In this document: in pieces, positions 30,795 to 43,260 of the stretch
Layout: the number at the start of each line of letters is the position of its first letter
How positions within the stretch are numbered: position 1 is the first letter of the stretch
Origin: Pteria penguin
Lineage: Eukaryota; Mollusca; Bivalvia; Pterioida; Pteriidae
Direction: 5' to 3'
DNA length: 64,000 nucleotides
Assembly (NCBI GenBank): GCA_035048485.1
Contig: CM068592.1
Span: 38,014,001-38,078,000, forward strand
Program-made: the position numbers and the translations under genes
Notes under the pieces: generated by a model
Seen by the model: only the letters and a program-made list of their open reading frames with translations
Told to the model about the DNA's origin: nothing
The model's database searches: none

Positions 30795-31760
30795 TTCCAT
30801 CGTGTGAGACAGCATAACCCGCGGCCCTGTGTAGGGCACAAGAAATGACTCAGTAGTGCGGTATGACTCCCTACACCGCATAGGGAAAATTATGATGCTA
30901 TATACATGTACTAGACAGGAGCCATCGTGTGAGACAGCATAACCCGCGGTCCTGTGTAGGGCATAAGAAATCACTCAGTACTGCGGTAAGACTCCCTACA
31001 CTGCATAGGGAAAATTATGATGCTATATACCAGACAGAAGCCATCGTGTGAGACAGCATAACCCGCGGTCCTGTGTAGGGCATAAGAAATCACTCAGTAC
31101 TGCGGTAAGACTCCCTACACTGCATAGGTAAAATTATTATGCTATATACATGTACTAGACAGGGGCCATCGTGTGACACAGTATAACCCGCGGTCCTTTG
31201 TAGGGCATAGGAAATCACTCAGTACTGCGGTAAGACTCCCTACACTGCATAGGGAAAATTATGATGCTATATACTAGACAGAAGCCATCGTGTGAGACAG
31301 CATAACCCGCGGTCCTGTGTAGGGCATAAGAAATCACTCAGTACTGCGGTAAGACTCCCTACACTGCATAGGGAAAATTATGATGATATATACCAGACAG
31401 AAGCCATCGTGTGAGACAGCATAACCCGCGGTCCTGTGTAGGGCATAAGAAATCACTCAGTACTGTGGTAAGACTCCCTACACTGCATAGGGAAAATTAT
31501 GATGATATATGCCTGACAGAAGCCATCGTGTGAGACAGCATAACCCGCGGTCCTCTGTAGGGCATAGGAAATCACTCAGTACTGCGGTAAGACTCCCTAC
31601 ACTGCATAGGGAAAATTATGATGATATATGCCTGACAGAAGCCATCGTGTGAGACAGCATAACCCGCGGTCCTCTGTAGGGCATAGGAAATCACTCAGTA
31701 CTGCGGTAAGACTCCCTACACTGCATAGGGAAAATTATGATGCTATATACTAGACAGGAT
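30795..31760. repeat. ~120-bp satellite-like tandem array, 8 copies
   Basis: CATCGTGTGAGACAGCATAA recurs near 30798, 30922, 31041, 31166, 31285, 31405, 31524 and 31644, with GACTCCCTACACTGCATAGG in each unit. Copies are highly similar, so the array is young. Confidence 0.9.
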
Positions 31761-32069
31761 CTATCACTATATAAGTGTAATAAATAAGTTTGAAGCGGCG
31801 TCAAAAAATTAAAACAAAACCCCTCAAACCTTCTGTTCGGGAACACACGCAAACCAATCCTGTATTTTTTTTTTTTCATTCTTCCAACTAACAGTTTTGA
31901 TTTATTAGTTTACAAATGGCCACCATCATCGTGGTACCCATGATAGATTACATAAAACCATATTCTGTGAGAGCAAAATATACCCTGCCGGTATACATTC
32001 ATATAAATTTCATTGCAATATTGTATAAAAAAAATCCTAGATGCATATTGAATTGTCAAACTAAAGTAC

Positions 32070-32590
32070 CTACATATTCCTTCATACAGTTTACCTCTAA
32101 ACTATCACATCAACAGATACATGTGTAGTATATAGCACATATTCCTTCATACAGTGTACCTCTAAACTATCACATCAACAGATACATGTGTAGTATATAC
32201 CGGGTAGTACATATTCCTTCATACAGTGTACCTCTAAACTATCACATCAACAGATACATGTGTACATGTAGTATGTAGCACATATTCCTTCATACAGTGT
32301 ACCTCTAAACTATCACATCAACAAATACATGTGTAGTATATGGTACATATTCCTTCATACTGTGTACCTCTAAACTATCACATCAACAGATACATGTGTA
32401 GTATATAGTACATATTCCTTCATACAGTGTACCTCTAAACTATCACATCATCAGATACATGTGTAGTATGTAGCACATATTTCTTCATACAGTGTACCTC
32501 TAAACTATCACATCAACAGATACATGTGTAGTATATAGTACATATTTCTTCATACTGTGTACCTCTAAACTATCACATCAACAGATTATT
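32070..32590. repeat. ~65-bp minisatellite, about 8 copies
   Basis: The unit is CATATTCCTTCATACAGTGT, ACCTCTAAACTATCACATCA, ACAGATACATGTGTAGTATA. Copies are near-identical. Confidence 0.9.
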
Positions 32591-32884
32591 ATGCATGCAG
32601 ATCCAAAATAAATTGAACACAAAAATTAATTAATAAAACCAAAAAACTATCCAACGACTAGATACAGAATGCAAAATACAGTCTCGCCATATTATCTTTC
32701 TATCCATCATACACCAGTATATAAATCCAAACCAGTATAAATACAAAAGTTTTCAGTTTAACATAATTATGATAAAAATTCACAATATCAGTAACATAAT
32801 TATAAGATATGTTAAACAAAAACGAGTATAAAACTGCGCTGGGAATTTATCACATTCTTGGATTTTTTTTATATTATCATTTGT

Positions 32885-33351
32885 TTATGTCGTATTTGTT
32901 GGCACTTTAGCGTCATTAAAATCGAAGTCACCATGATGTTTATCTGGATGTATTACTCCAGCCTCTATGAGCCGTTCCTCGTATGTCTCTAGCTGTACCT
33001 GGAAACCTGCATTAGGACTGATCTTAGGCCTTTTCTGTTTTACGTGGTTATACGCCATCTGAAGCGGCAGTCCGTACGTCTTCATTAGATACGCAATCAC
33101 GATTGTCGCAGACCGTGAGACACCGGCGTTACAATGGACAAGAACACATCCATTTTGTCTTCCTAGGTTTATAAATTCAAACGATTCGTCAAATACAGGT
33201 ATGATGTGTGTCTGTGGGATATCTAGTATGTCAATGGCTTTATATATGTATTTGTCGGTATAAAGGTTTTTGATGAACGTAGCTACATTGAGAACATGTG
33301 TCACTTTATGTTGCGCTAGAATTTCCTCGTCAGCTGCGACATCTTGTGAAC
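32885..33351 (-). CDS. DUSP19: DUSP19-like exon 3: catalytic domain
   Basis: It contains the HCNAGVSRS active site and the stop codon. Acceptor TTCCAG. Confidence 0.95.
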
Positions 33352-36288
33352 CTGGAAGTAAACATAAAGTAGAGTTTGACTTGTCATATTACCATAAATT
33401 CTTCTCCGTGTATTGGTAATTTACCGATGTTGGTAGTTAAAACATGTACAGATATACATGTATCTATTTTTAATCAATGAAGAGTGATACCTGGCCGTCT
33501 GTTAGTAAGGGGCAGATTAACGCCCCTTTCCTGTTTCTCATCCCCGTGTCCACCTGTCTACTCTCTTACATCCCATTTCCTCCTCCACCTCCCTCTTTCT
33601 TCTCTTTTCGCATCGCTCTCTTTTCCCTCCTACCATGCCTGCTTTCTTCGTTGAAAATCGACTCTTTTTTAATTCTGCATATATTTTTCTGTTCTCTTGA
33701 CATTATAAATGAAATGACAACTACTATCGCTGCACTCAACATGAAATTTTTTGCGACTTCTATGCTATCTTTAAAAAAGTTTATTGTGTGATAAAATGAT
33801 GCTAACACGAGGCAAACGCTATGTAAAGTACCACTCTAGTCTAGTTCGTTGGAACATCTTACTAGAAAGTTCATTAGGGACGATAACTGAAGCTGTACCC
33901 TCCCCTTTCATTTCTTGACAAAAGCTTACCCAAAGAATACAAATTCCTCCAACATCTCCCCAACCCAGGATTTTTCCTAAAAGGTCTATCATCAAATAGG
34001 TGGTTCCACTTTGGAAACTTGATGGCTTCATCTCAGAGAAATACATGTTATGAAATGCATTTTCATCCAGAAATTCAAATGCTCTTTACATGAAAAATGT
34101 TCGGGGTTTTTTTTTTCAAAATCACCATTTTTAATGGAAATTTCAATTATTTTACCCAAAATTCGTCTAAATTTTTCCCAAACATTGATCTTTTAGCATT
34201 ATGCAAATGAGACAGAACATTCCCTAATGGAAAGGTAGAGACGCTTTCGAAAAAATGAAAAGAAAAAACACTGTTGTTTAATTTTCTATAAAATACATGT
34301 ATTTTGAAAATAGGAAAGTACACGTACACTAAAGTTACCATGAGATGACAACTAGGCCGTCTTATGGTGTGATTATTTATGTCTTTACATTGCACGAGAA
34401 GACACAATTGATTAACAATATGTTAGAGACTACTGTAAATTATATAAAGTTTCATGCAACTTACATACCTTGTTTAACAAACCATTTTATATCATTAGGT
34501 AAAATTAATCAGATGCAAACTAGAAAAGTGGTGTAGCTGGCGTTGGTAATGTCCTTGTAAAAACCAAACCGAACTCTGTAATTCACATAATTATCAAGGA
34601 AAGGTATAACGTGTACTAGCGTTGCCCTATAGCTCACACGTTGACAGAGTGTACATCGAGTTCTAGCGTTGCCCTATAGCTCACACGTTGACAGAGTGTA
34701 CATCGAGTTCTAGCGTTGCCCTTTATCTCACAGGTTGACAGAGGGTACATCGAGTTCTAGCGTTGCCCTATAGCTCATACGTTGACAGAGGGTACATCGA
34801 GTTCTAGCGTTGCCCTATATCTCACACGTTGACAGAGGGTACATCGAGTTCTAGCGTTGCCCTATATCTCACACGTTGACAGAGGGTACATCGAGTTCTA
34901 GCCTTGTCCTACATAGCTCACACGCTGACAGAGGGTATAACTTGTTCTAGCGTTCCCTTATAGCTCACACGTTGACAGGAGTTATAACGGACTCCAGCGT
35001 TGCTCTATACACGTTGATAAAGCCCAGAGTGAGTGTGCACTATAGTTCACATGTTGACAGAGGGTACAATTATTTCTAGTATTGCACTATAGCCATATGC
35101 TGGTATAAGGTAGAACGAGTCCTTACGCTCTCGGTCATTGAATCTGACAAATCTAAATCAAAGCAATTTATTAAAATGACACTTGACGATACAAAATTAT
35201 ATTATTAAAAACAATGTTTAGATGAATTTTACCTAAGATTAAACCTGGTAATATTTCCCCTACTTGGAAATCTGCAAATTGGTCAACTACAAAACCATAG
35301 GTGGAGGGAACGTTCTTCTTTTCTTGAGTAAATTCCCCATCGCCACATCTCGTCTCTATGAGCTGTACGCCACCTGCCGTGGTAACCGTTGTCGTAGTTT
35401 TCCTGTATTAAAGAAAAAATACCCCAAACCGATAAAAAAAAGACTTCGGTACTAAAGTCTAGCAGCACATTGGGTGCGTTTTAGCAGTTATTCCTTCACC
35501 TATACTTCATGTGATCCCAATATGACGGCATCCATGCAAATACACACCTCCCTGTGATGCGGCCGTCACCATATACGTGAAATATTCATGGTGTGACGTT
35601 TAACAAATATCAATCAATCAATAATCATTCAATCAATCCCTCTCATGCCATTTCTTATTGATAAATAAGGGGCAGGCTTGGCGTAGTGGTTAAGTGCTTG
35701 GCTTGCGGCGCCGACGATCCGGGTTCGATTCCCGGGTTGCGCCACTATGTTTAAGAGGTTGGTAACCTCCTGCTTCCATGTCGCGATATAACTGAAATAT
35801 TGTTGAAAGCGAAGTTAAACACCAATCAACCAACCAACCAACCTTATTGATAAATACGTTCCTCGTTGCCGACATTAAAATCCATATTGACGAAAGTGAT
35901 TAGAATCGAGTAGTTCGTCCCTTGCTAAACCAGACAAACACATCGAACCAGAACAAAATAGGTAGTGACAAAGTCAGAACCAGATAAGGTAGAACAAAGG
36001 CAGGTACTTACAACAGAAGGAGCAAAATCAATAAGAGACAAACCAGTAGAGGGGACATTCTGCCTGTTGTATCAACATATTGTTATACTAAAATCTTTGC
36101 CCATTTGTTGTTTGATGGATACTAGTTAAGATAGTTGGATAGTTGAGGAGTGTTTGATAGGAGTTCAACAATCCTGGTCTGTTTAACAATTTGGGACACT
36201 ATTTGAGGTTGACAAATCGCCTACTTCCATAATGTTATGTCGGAATAACAATAGATATGGAGGCTTTCACTGCCCCTCCCTTCCCCCC

Positions 36289-36324
<36 letters not shown>

Positions 36325-36635
36325 GTCTAAGCGAACTACCACCAAATGATAGAAACATATACCTCTCTATCTGAATTGAAATACCAGTATGTTTTAAATA
36401 TTATTGACGATATTAACGGATTTCGATGACGTGTAAACAAAAACTGTAAAGGCAACCAAGGACCGGGGGGGGGGGGGGGGCTTCGAGAATAAGTTAAAAA
36501 GATAATAATTAGATATTTATACATTATTCGAAAGCTTCAATCAGCAGTTTATTGTTTTAAGTATAATAATGACACATACCTGAGTTCTTTTCTGTTGAAG
36601 TTTTTAAGGGAACTAAATAAACTATTGTTATTCAT
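32885..36635 (-). CDS. DUSP19: DUSP19-like dual-specificity phosphatase, 3 exons, 230 aa
   Basis: Coding exons: 36635-36580, 35402-35233, 33351-32885 (56+170+467 nt, 231 codons with stop). Phases agree: AG|G and G|GT. Exon 1 encodes the N-terminal helix (SLFSSLKNFNRKEL) and exon 2 a linker ending VGEILPGLILG. Exon 3 encodes the catalytic domain with SQDVAADEE, the acid region ILDIPQTH, the signature VHCNAGVSRSATIVIAYLM (Cys nucleophile and Arg) and PNAGFQVQLETYE. The exon structure and the LGSQD motif point to DUSP19 (SKRP1), an atypical phosphatase tied to JNK-pathway scaffolding in vertebrates. Length is close to vertebrate DUSP19. No C-terminal anchor. It is divergently placed 530 bp from a second phosphatase gene. 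Confidence 0.92.
33352..34600. other. DUSP19-like intron 2, first part; nothing recognised
   Basis: Pyrimidine-rich at 33540-33680; ORFs here are low complexity. No gene supported. Confidence 0.5.
34610..35095. repeat. ~48-bp minisatellite, about 9 copies, in DUSP19-like intron 2
   Basis: The unit is TCTAGCGTTGCCCTATAGCT, CACACGTTGACAGAGGGTAC, ATCGAGT; the last copies decay. Confidence 0.88.
35233..35402 (-). CDS. DUSP19: DUSP19-like exon 2
   Basis: It encodes TTTTVTTAGGVQLIETRCGD and STYGFVVDQFADFQVGEI. Acceptor TAATACAG, donor GTAAA. Confidence 0.87.
35500..35632 (+). repeat. Truncated SINE-like tail
   Basis: ACGTGAAATATTCATGGTGT and GACGTTTAACAAATATCAAT plus CAATCAATCA match the 3' part and (TCAA)n tail common to mollusc SINEs; no tRNA head. 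Confidence 0.5.
35668..35842 (+). mobile_element. tRNA-derived SINE with perfect 14-bp target duplication
   Basis: The head has a pol III A box (TGGCGTAGTGG) and B box (GGTTCGATTCC). The body has CTTCCATGTCGCGATATAAC and GAAGTTAAACACC, then a CAAC-rich tail. The target duplication CTTATTGATAAATA is at 35654-35667 and 35843-35856. It lies in intron 1 of the DUSP19-like gene. Confidence 0.93.
36286..36324. repeat. Homopolymer C-run then T-run
   Basis: About 11 C followed by about 28 T; a G run of ~16 lies at 36465-36480. Sequence here may be imprecise. Confidence 0.7.
36580..36635 (-). CDS. DUSP19: DUSP19-like exon 1
   Basis: It starts MNNNSLFSSLKNF; donor GTATGTG. Too short for ORF screening; placed by homology and phase. 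Confidence 0.82.
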
Positions 36636-37165
36636 CGTAAATGTGGTTTGTGTTTATGGTTTGTGAAAGAAACAGTACATCGATCCCGATATTATAGGGA
36701 AAACACTATTTCTAAAATTATTGGCCAATGAACGAATTTACAGTTTCATGCCTTCAGGACATAAACTGAAATTAGGTATTAAATACATGAAATGCATATA
36801 AATGTAGACTATTAATAATTTTAAATGATTCGAAATGTCGGGATCTGTATGCATTTAGAAAGTAAACAAAAACTGGATAATAAAATAGCTAGTGTGGGTG
36901 ACAAGTAAGAACAAAATTTATGGCACGACTTCCAATGTTTTATATGATCACTCAGATTTAGTATACTTCTCATTTTGGCAAGTATAAAAGGAAGAAAGTT
37001 TACGACAATTCTTCCGTATTTGTTTTCTTTGCTATATACTAGTACAGTAGTTGCTATGCCATGATTTATTTAGTACAAGAGTTATCCATCTTTAGTAATA
37101 CTCGTGATTTTGATTTTAAACTACTCGTATTTTCGGTATCTTTTCCAGTCTGCAGATGTGAAACC
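36636..37165. promoter_or_regulatory. Candidate bidirectional promoter between two phosphatase genes
   Basis: The 530-bp gap separates start codons of divergent DUSP genes and must hold both core promoters unless 5' UTR introns exist. No clear TATA or CpG island is seen. TTTTCCAGTCTGCAG before 37156 could be a splice acceptor of a non-coding first exon for the right-hand gene. Confidence 0.45.
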
Positions 37166-37271
37166 ATGGCAACGGATACACAGATTGATAAGTATGGTCA
37201 CGTGATAGCGAAATACGACGAATACTATGATGAGGAAGCATGTGATGAAATTTTGCCCAACCTTTTCATGA
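37166..37271 (+). CDS. Atypical DUSP exon 1
   Basis: It encodes MATDTQIDKYGHVIAKYDEY and the first strand of the domain; ends before GTGAGA. Confidence 0.85.
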
Positions 37272-38279
37272 GTGAGACTTTGAGGGTTTATAAGATAATG
37301 GTCTGGTCTGGTGGGACTGCGCTATTTTAATTCATATCGCGACATCGAAGTGGAAAAGTATCAACTTGTTAAACCAAATGTCGCGATTTGGAAACGCTAA
37401 ACTACTAACCAAGTATAACCAAAAAGCAATATAAACTACTACAAAATTATCAAATCTAGGTGTATAATATCTTTTTATTGTATTCATTATTCGGTATAAT
37501 CAATAAAAACAATCTTTACAGAAATTTTCGGCTGCTTGGCCTATATCAAGTGAAATGTTAACTCAGTAAAATAAATTTGTATAAGCATCATAATTAATAA
37601 ATGTAAATGTCATTAATTTTAAAATTTAGTTCATTTAAATTCATATATGGAAGTGTTTGGGAATTAACTTCTTAAGCCAAATGTCGCTAATTGGGAACGC
37701 TTAAGTACTTTATCTAGTCTGACCAAAAGAATTATGAAAGTTCGACCAAAAAGAAATTCCTTTCCACTTTCTGTCTTTCTTTAGATAGAGATATTAGTAG
37801 TAATTCTTTAGTACATACTTTATGCGCAACTTGCATCATTACCTCATTTATATACGAGTTATCTACCTTTTCGTATTGTAGGTGGCTTTTATCCCGCCAA
37901 GGACATAGATCGCTTGCAGGGACTTGGCATTACTCACATTGTCAATCTGTCTTCGTACGACAATGAGTACCCTACGACATTCACATACCACCGCATCGAG
38001 GTGGAAGATTTTCCTTCGGAAGAAATCTACAAATATCTAGCTGACGCAGTCAGATTTGTAGAGGACGGACTAAAAGTAGGCAAGGTTCTTGTCCACTGTA
38101 ATGCGGGACAGTCACGTGCCGGCAGTATTATAGCAGCATATTTGATGAAGTCTCAGAATCTTGGATTGGACGATGCTCTGAAACTTGCCAGGTCGAAACG
38201 GAAACAAAACAAGGTGCTGCCGAACTCTGGCTTTACCAGACAACTAAGAGAATACCAGAAGGTGTTGGGCATCCCATAA
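37166..38279 (+). CDS. Atypical dual-specificity phosphatase, 2 exons, 167 aa
   Basis: Coding exons: 37166-37271 and 37882-38279 (106+398 nt, 168 codons with stop). The donor is GTGAGA and the acceptor TTGTAG, joining a split Ser codon in frame. Domain features: EILPNLFMS at the start, THIVNLSSY, the acid region VEDFPSEE, the active site VHCNAGQSRAGSIIAAYLM and PNSGFTRQLREYQ. The protein is a bare catalytic domain with a ~25-residue acidic/Tyr-rich leader. It belongs to the small atypical DUSPs; the subfamily is not assigned. The Met chosen (MATDTQ) has ACC before it; an in-frame upstream Met at 37061 is less likely because an acceptor-like CTGCAG intervenes. Confidence 0.9.
37882..38279 (+). 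CDS. Atypical DUSP exon 2: catalytic domain
   Basis: It contains HCNAGQSRAG and the stop codon. Confidence 0.94.
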
Positions 38280-38734
38280 ACTTTATTACTGTTATAGAAA
38301 CGAAACGTTCGCGACTAACAGTGTCTGTCTTGTGTGTTGTCCGTTTGTCTGTGTGTCTGTCTATCCACAAATATTAAATTCATTGGTAAGAGATATGATT
38401 TTTATATCTTTAAAGATGCATAGTCAGTTTGACAAGACCTTGTCATTCGTACTTTTAGTTGACATCATGACCTTCGCCGTTACAAGGTATTTCTGAAGAT
38501 TTATGTCATTCGGGGGCATTAGTGATTCACATGCACATCTTATTGGTCATTTGGCTAGTATTTCAATAACATAAGTATTTTAAAACACGTAAATGCATTT
38601 ATGTCTTTATTATTGAAATGATTTCAATGAAATGATTTATAAGCACTTTTGACTTTTGTATCCTTGCTCCGGACTGAATTTCAACCAATGTTTGTCATCA
38701 TATCGTTCTTTCATACCCAATACTCAAAAACTAG

Positions 38735-38887
38735 GGGGCAGGCGTGGTGTAGTGGTTAAGCGCTTTGCTTGCTGTGCCGACGATCCGGCTTCGATTCCCG
38801 GGTTGCGCCACTATGTTGGGAACCTCCTGCTTCCATGTCGCGATATAACTGAAGTATTCAGTGAAGCGACGTAAAACACCAATCAAC
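38735..38887 (+). mobile_element. tRNA-derived SINE with perfect 12-bp target duplication
   Basis: It is the same family as 35668-35842, with A box TGGTGTAGTGG and B box GCTTCGATTCC, shorter by an internal deletion. The target duplication CTCAAAAACTAG is at 38723-38734 and 38888-38899. Confidence 0.9.
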
Positions 38888-39246
38888 CTCAAAAACTAGT
38901 ATTTTACACACATTTATCAATAAATATGGTGTGGTCACCTATAATCAGCATTAGAATTGTAAACCGACCGTAAGTCCAATATCAAAAACAAATCTGTACG
39001 GAAAACCAAATAGATTCCTGTGTCTGCATGATTTGTCAGTAAAATTCAGTTGCGTAACACATTTATAACGAAGAAATAAATTTATTTCCTTTCAGTCTCG
39101 TTGTTTCCCTTCTGTATTTACCTGAATGACATATTTACTTCTGCGTACTACTTTTCAAACTGACTTTACCGCAAACTTGGGTAATATTTCGATTCAAAAT
39201 TGAAGAATAACTTTCAGTTTTGTTGACAGTCGAATATCCGTTAATA

Positions 39247-39327
39247 TTGTCTTTTTCTAACTTTAAATTTTTGTTATTTAACATGTGCTCACTTAAATAA
39301 CAAAAAATTAAAGTTAGAAAAAGACAA
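39247..39327. repeat. 34-bp-arm hairpin
   Basis: Arms 39247-39280 and 39294-39327 are reverse complements with one mismatch; loop of 13 nt. It could be a small MITE or an unannotated hairpin RNA. Confidence 0.8.
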
Positions 39328-40253
39328 CATGTAGAAAGGGTTTGTTTTGAACTTGACGCATTTATAGAGGCAAACATGAATAAGGTTGGCCATTATATGC
39401 AAGGATAGCAGCATGTTTCACTTTAGCTCGTCGAGACTTGTACACGTGAAATAATGCGCCACAAAAATCTCTCGCGTATTCCAAAAGAAACACTTCTCTC
39501 GGTAAAACGATATAGGTTCTGTCGATTCTACAGAGATGAGTGCAGACTTATCTGGTTTGCGGGAAACATAACTTTGTCAAAATATGTTGTATCTACATCA
39601 TCAAAGCTTATTCTATCACATGGTATCACCGCAAAAATGTGTATACGGACACACACCATATGGCGGGGTGACCATAACGTGGGAAAGTTGCTGCTCTCGC
39701 CTCACCTCATGCTCTGAAATGTGTTTACCTCTTTTATAAAAATATGTTGGCGACACGAGCTGAACTAAGCTCCTTTTGTAAACGCACGTACTCTTTATTA
39801 AAGAATATTTACATAGTGTTTACAATGTTTTGATCATTCAGTTCATGTTGACCTAACGCATTCTCTCTAGAAATATACTCGTGACCTTATAGCTATTGTA
39901 TAATTCAGCTCTCCTTCAATGATAAAATTATTGTTAATCTTACTTAGCATATAAATGTATTTCGGTCAACTCTTGCATTCATTTTAACATAAAATAGAAC
40001 TCGGGTTCTATATGTATTCTACATGGAGGATGTACTATTATATCACTGTATTACGTTTTAATGGTTGTGTTATTTGGTGAAATAAAAGTAAGAAGATTCG
40101 ACCGAGTTGAAATGAAACTGTCTGAAAAATAGGTTTTTAATTTCTACAAATTCCTCTATTTGGTCATCATCAGTAAAGATATAAAGAATCACAAGTATAT
40201 GTTCCTGTAATTTTAGCGTACTATTCCTTCACTTTACTCATCTATATCAATAA

Positions 40254-40728
40254 GATACTACTGTCCGCGCCACTCACTTTGTAAACCGTAAAATCTGGAT
40301 TTTCACTTATTTATCTTTGAAATAGTTTTACAAAATTAATATCAATCGACAGATCTTGTTTAGTCGTAACTTTTGGTGTATGTTATATGTTTCTATGAAG
40401 CAGCATTCGTATTTTATAGGGAAAAATCATCTTAGATAGGGCGTTTTCTATGTTAATTTTAACGTGACGTCGCCGATGTTTAACATTGAGTCTATTGGAA
40501 ACTTGGCGAAGTCACGTCAAAATTTAACACGGAAATCGCCCTATCTGAAATTGATTTTTTTTCTATAAAATATGAACGCTTCTTCATACAAACATATAGC
40601 ATACACCAAAAGTTATGACTAAACAAGATCTATCGAATAGTTTGGCCTTTCTGAAATTATTCTGAAGATGAATAACTAAAAATTCAGATTTTCCAGTTTC
40701 CAGAGTGAGTGGCGCGGTCAGTAGTATC
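40254..40728. mobile_element. Foldback MITE, ~475 bp with ~200-bp arms
   Basis: The ends GATACTACTGTCCGCGCCAC and its reverse complement (ending at 40728) match with one difference. Arms stay paired, with some indels, through GATCTTGTTTAGTC.TAACTT and GATAGGGCG to a centre near 40490. Possible TA duplication outside. No coding capacity, so it is non-autonomous. Confidence 0.88.
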
Positions 40729-40799
40729 ATATGTCAATGTAAAATACGAAAGTAACTGGTATCACATGAGTATGGCACTAACAACAATGTACCACAGTG

Positions 40800-40930
40800 G
40801 ACATTCACGGACCCCTGCAATTCAGAGGTGAGACCAGGTGCCCGGAAGGAGTGGGCATCTCCTGTTTGACTAGTCACACCCGCCGTGAATGCCCTTACAT
40901 ACAGACGAAACCAATATAATTCAGCACTGT
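40800..40930 (-). repeat. Dispersed repeat family A, inverted fragment
   Basis: GGTGAGACCAGGTGCCCGGA and GACTAGTCACACCCGC are the reverse complement of the family A core. Confidence 0.55.
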
Positions 40931-41494
40931 ATATATATAGATGAATGTGAAAAAACGCCGAGTAGAAAGTGCCACTGCCACGTGACATCAGGAAAAAGGG
41001 TATGATGACACTTAAATCAAACTATCTGCGGAAAATTTTTACGAGCTCCACACTGCAATGAAGAACAAAGTTGAATTATATAAGTGTTTGACTTTATTTC
41101 CGGACACTGGCTCGGTCCATTTTATTCAAGAGTGGACATATTCATAAGGGACTTTTATACGTTATGCATTAAGTGTAATGTGATCCAAAAAGAATGTAAT
41201 TCAAAACAACACACGTGGACTGCATAATGGTAAGGTGGATCTAAATGTTAAAAGTTGAAGGGCACAACCCACCTCCTTTTCCACTGTTGAACATGTTTGC
41301 TTTACATCTATTTCTCTAGATTCATACATTCTCATACTTATTTTATTTGTATACCCGAATTTATTAAGATGCATATTGCGGACATAGCTACGTTGTAGCT
41401 AACGGAAGTTGCTAACTGATTATGGGAACATTATTATCAATAGATGATACATGTTTCTATTTACCGTATATGGCATTTCGTTGGTTTGAGTCTT

Positions 41495-42295
41495 ACACCC
41501 ACCCATAACGTGTTATTATAATGAACACCTACCCATAACGTGTTATTATAATGAACACCTACCCATAACGTGTTATTATAATGAACACCTACCCATAACG
41601 TGTTATTATAATGAACACCCACCCATAACGTGTTATTATAATAAACACCAACCCATGACATGTTCTTATTATTAACACCTACCCATAACGTGTTATTATA
41701 ATGAACACCTACCCATAACGTGTTATTATAATGAACACCTACCCATAACGTGTTATTATAATGAACACCTACCCATAACGTGTTATTATAATGAACACCT
41801 ACCCATAACGTGTTATTATAATAAACACCAACCCATGACATGTTCTTATTATTAACACCTACCCATAACGTGTTATTATAATGAACACCAACCCATGACA
41901 TGTTCTTATTATTAACACCTACCCATAACGTGTTATTATAATGAACACCAACCCATGACATGTTCTTATTATTAACACCTACCCATAACGTGTTATTATA
42001 ATGAACACCCACCCATAACGTGTTATTATAATGAACACCCACCCATAACGTGTTATTATAATGAACACGTAACCAAATCGTGTTATTATAATAAACAGCT
42101 ACCCATAACGTGCTATTATAATGAACACCCACCCGTAACGACTTATCACCCACCGTAACGTGTTATCATAATGAACACCTACCCATAACGTGTTATTATA
42201 ATAAACACCCACCATAACGTGCTATCATAATGAACACCCACCCGTAACGTGTTATCATAATGAACACCCAACCATAACGTGTTATTATAATGAAT
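41495..42295. repeat. 30-bp minisatellite, about 26 copies
   Basis: The unit is AACACCTACCCATAACGTGT plus TATTATAATG. A 60-bp higher-order unit (with AACCCATGACATGTTCTTAT) recurs inside. Because 30 is divisible by 3, the minus strand shows a 230-codon frame of a ten-residue repeat; this is not taken as a gene. Confidence 0.93.
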
Positions 42296-42409
42296 AATTC
42301 ATAACTAGATAATATAACAACCTCTGCGTCACACAGTAGAAGAACATTCATAACGTGCTAATGTTGTTACATCCATATTGTCTTAGTTATATAATCAGTT
42401 CATATGGTG

Positions 42410-43260
42410 TAAATCTTATGTAACGTGAAGAGGTTATACTCAATCCGTAACGTGTAGATGTTACACTCAATCCGTAACGTGTAGAGGTTATACTCAATCC
42501 GTAACGTGTAGATGTAACACTCAATCCGTAACGTGTAGAGGTTATACTCAATCCGTAACGTGTAGAGGTTATGCTCAATCCGTAACGTGTAGAGGTTATA
42601 CTCAATCCGTAACGTGTAGAGGTTATACTCAATCCGCAACGTGTAGATGTAACACTCAATCCGCAACGTGTAGATGTTACACTCAATCCGCAACGTGTAG
42701 ATGTTATATTCAATCCGTAATATGTAGATGTTACACTCAATCCGTAATGTGTAGATGTTACACTCAATCCGTAACGTAGATTGTATAATAAATCCGTACC
42801 GTGTAGATGTTATAATCAATCCGTAATGTTATAATCAATCTGTAATGTGTAGATGTTAAGATCAATCCGTCTTGTAGATGTTATAACCAATCCGTAATGT
42901 GTAGATGTTACAATCAACCATACTGTGTAGATGTTATGATCAATCCGTATCGTGTAGATGTTACAATCTTTCTGTAATGTGTAGATGTTACAATCTTTCT
43001 GTAATGTGTAGATGTTACAATCTTTCTGTAATGTGTAGATGTTACAATCTTTCTGTAATGTGTAGATGCTATAATCATCCGTACTGTGTAGATGTTATGA
43101 TCAACCCGTATCTTGTAGATTTTCTAGTCATTCGAGATCTGTAATGTGTAGATGTTGTAAGCCATCCGTAATGTGTAGATGTTATAATAAAAATCGTATT
43201 GTGTAGACGTTATAATCATTCTGTCATGTGAAGATGTTATAATAAATCTAATACCATTCA
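42410..43260. repeat. ~27-bp minisatellite, about 30 copies
   Basis: The unit is CAATCCGTAACGTGTAGATG plus TTACACT, drifting to CTTTCTGTAATGTGTAGATG near 42970-43070. It shares TAACGTGT with the neighbouring 30-bp array, so they may be related. Confidence 0.93.

Noticed and set aside
35669..35745. Functional tRNA gene
   Set aside because: A and B boxes are present but the acceptor stem does not pair and a SINE body follows, with a target duplication.
41461..42153. Minus-strand 230-codon frame with a ten-residue repeat
   Set aside because: The frame exists only because the repeat unit is 30 bp; there are no promoter, splice or domain signals.
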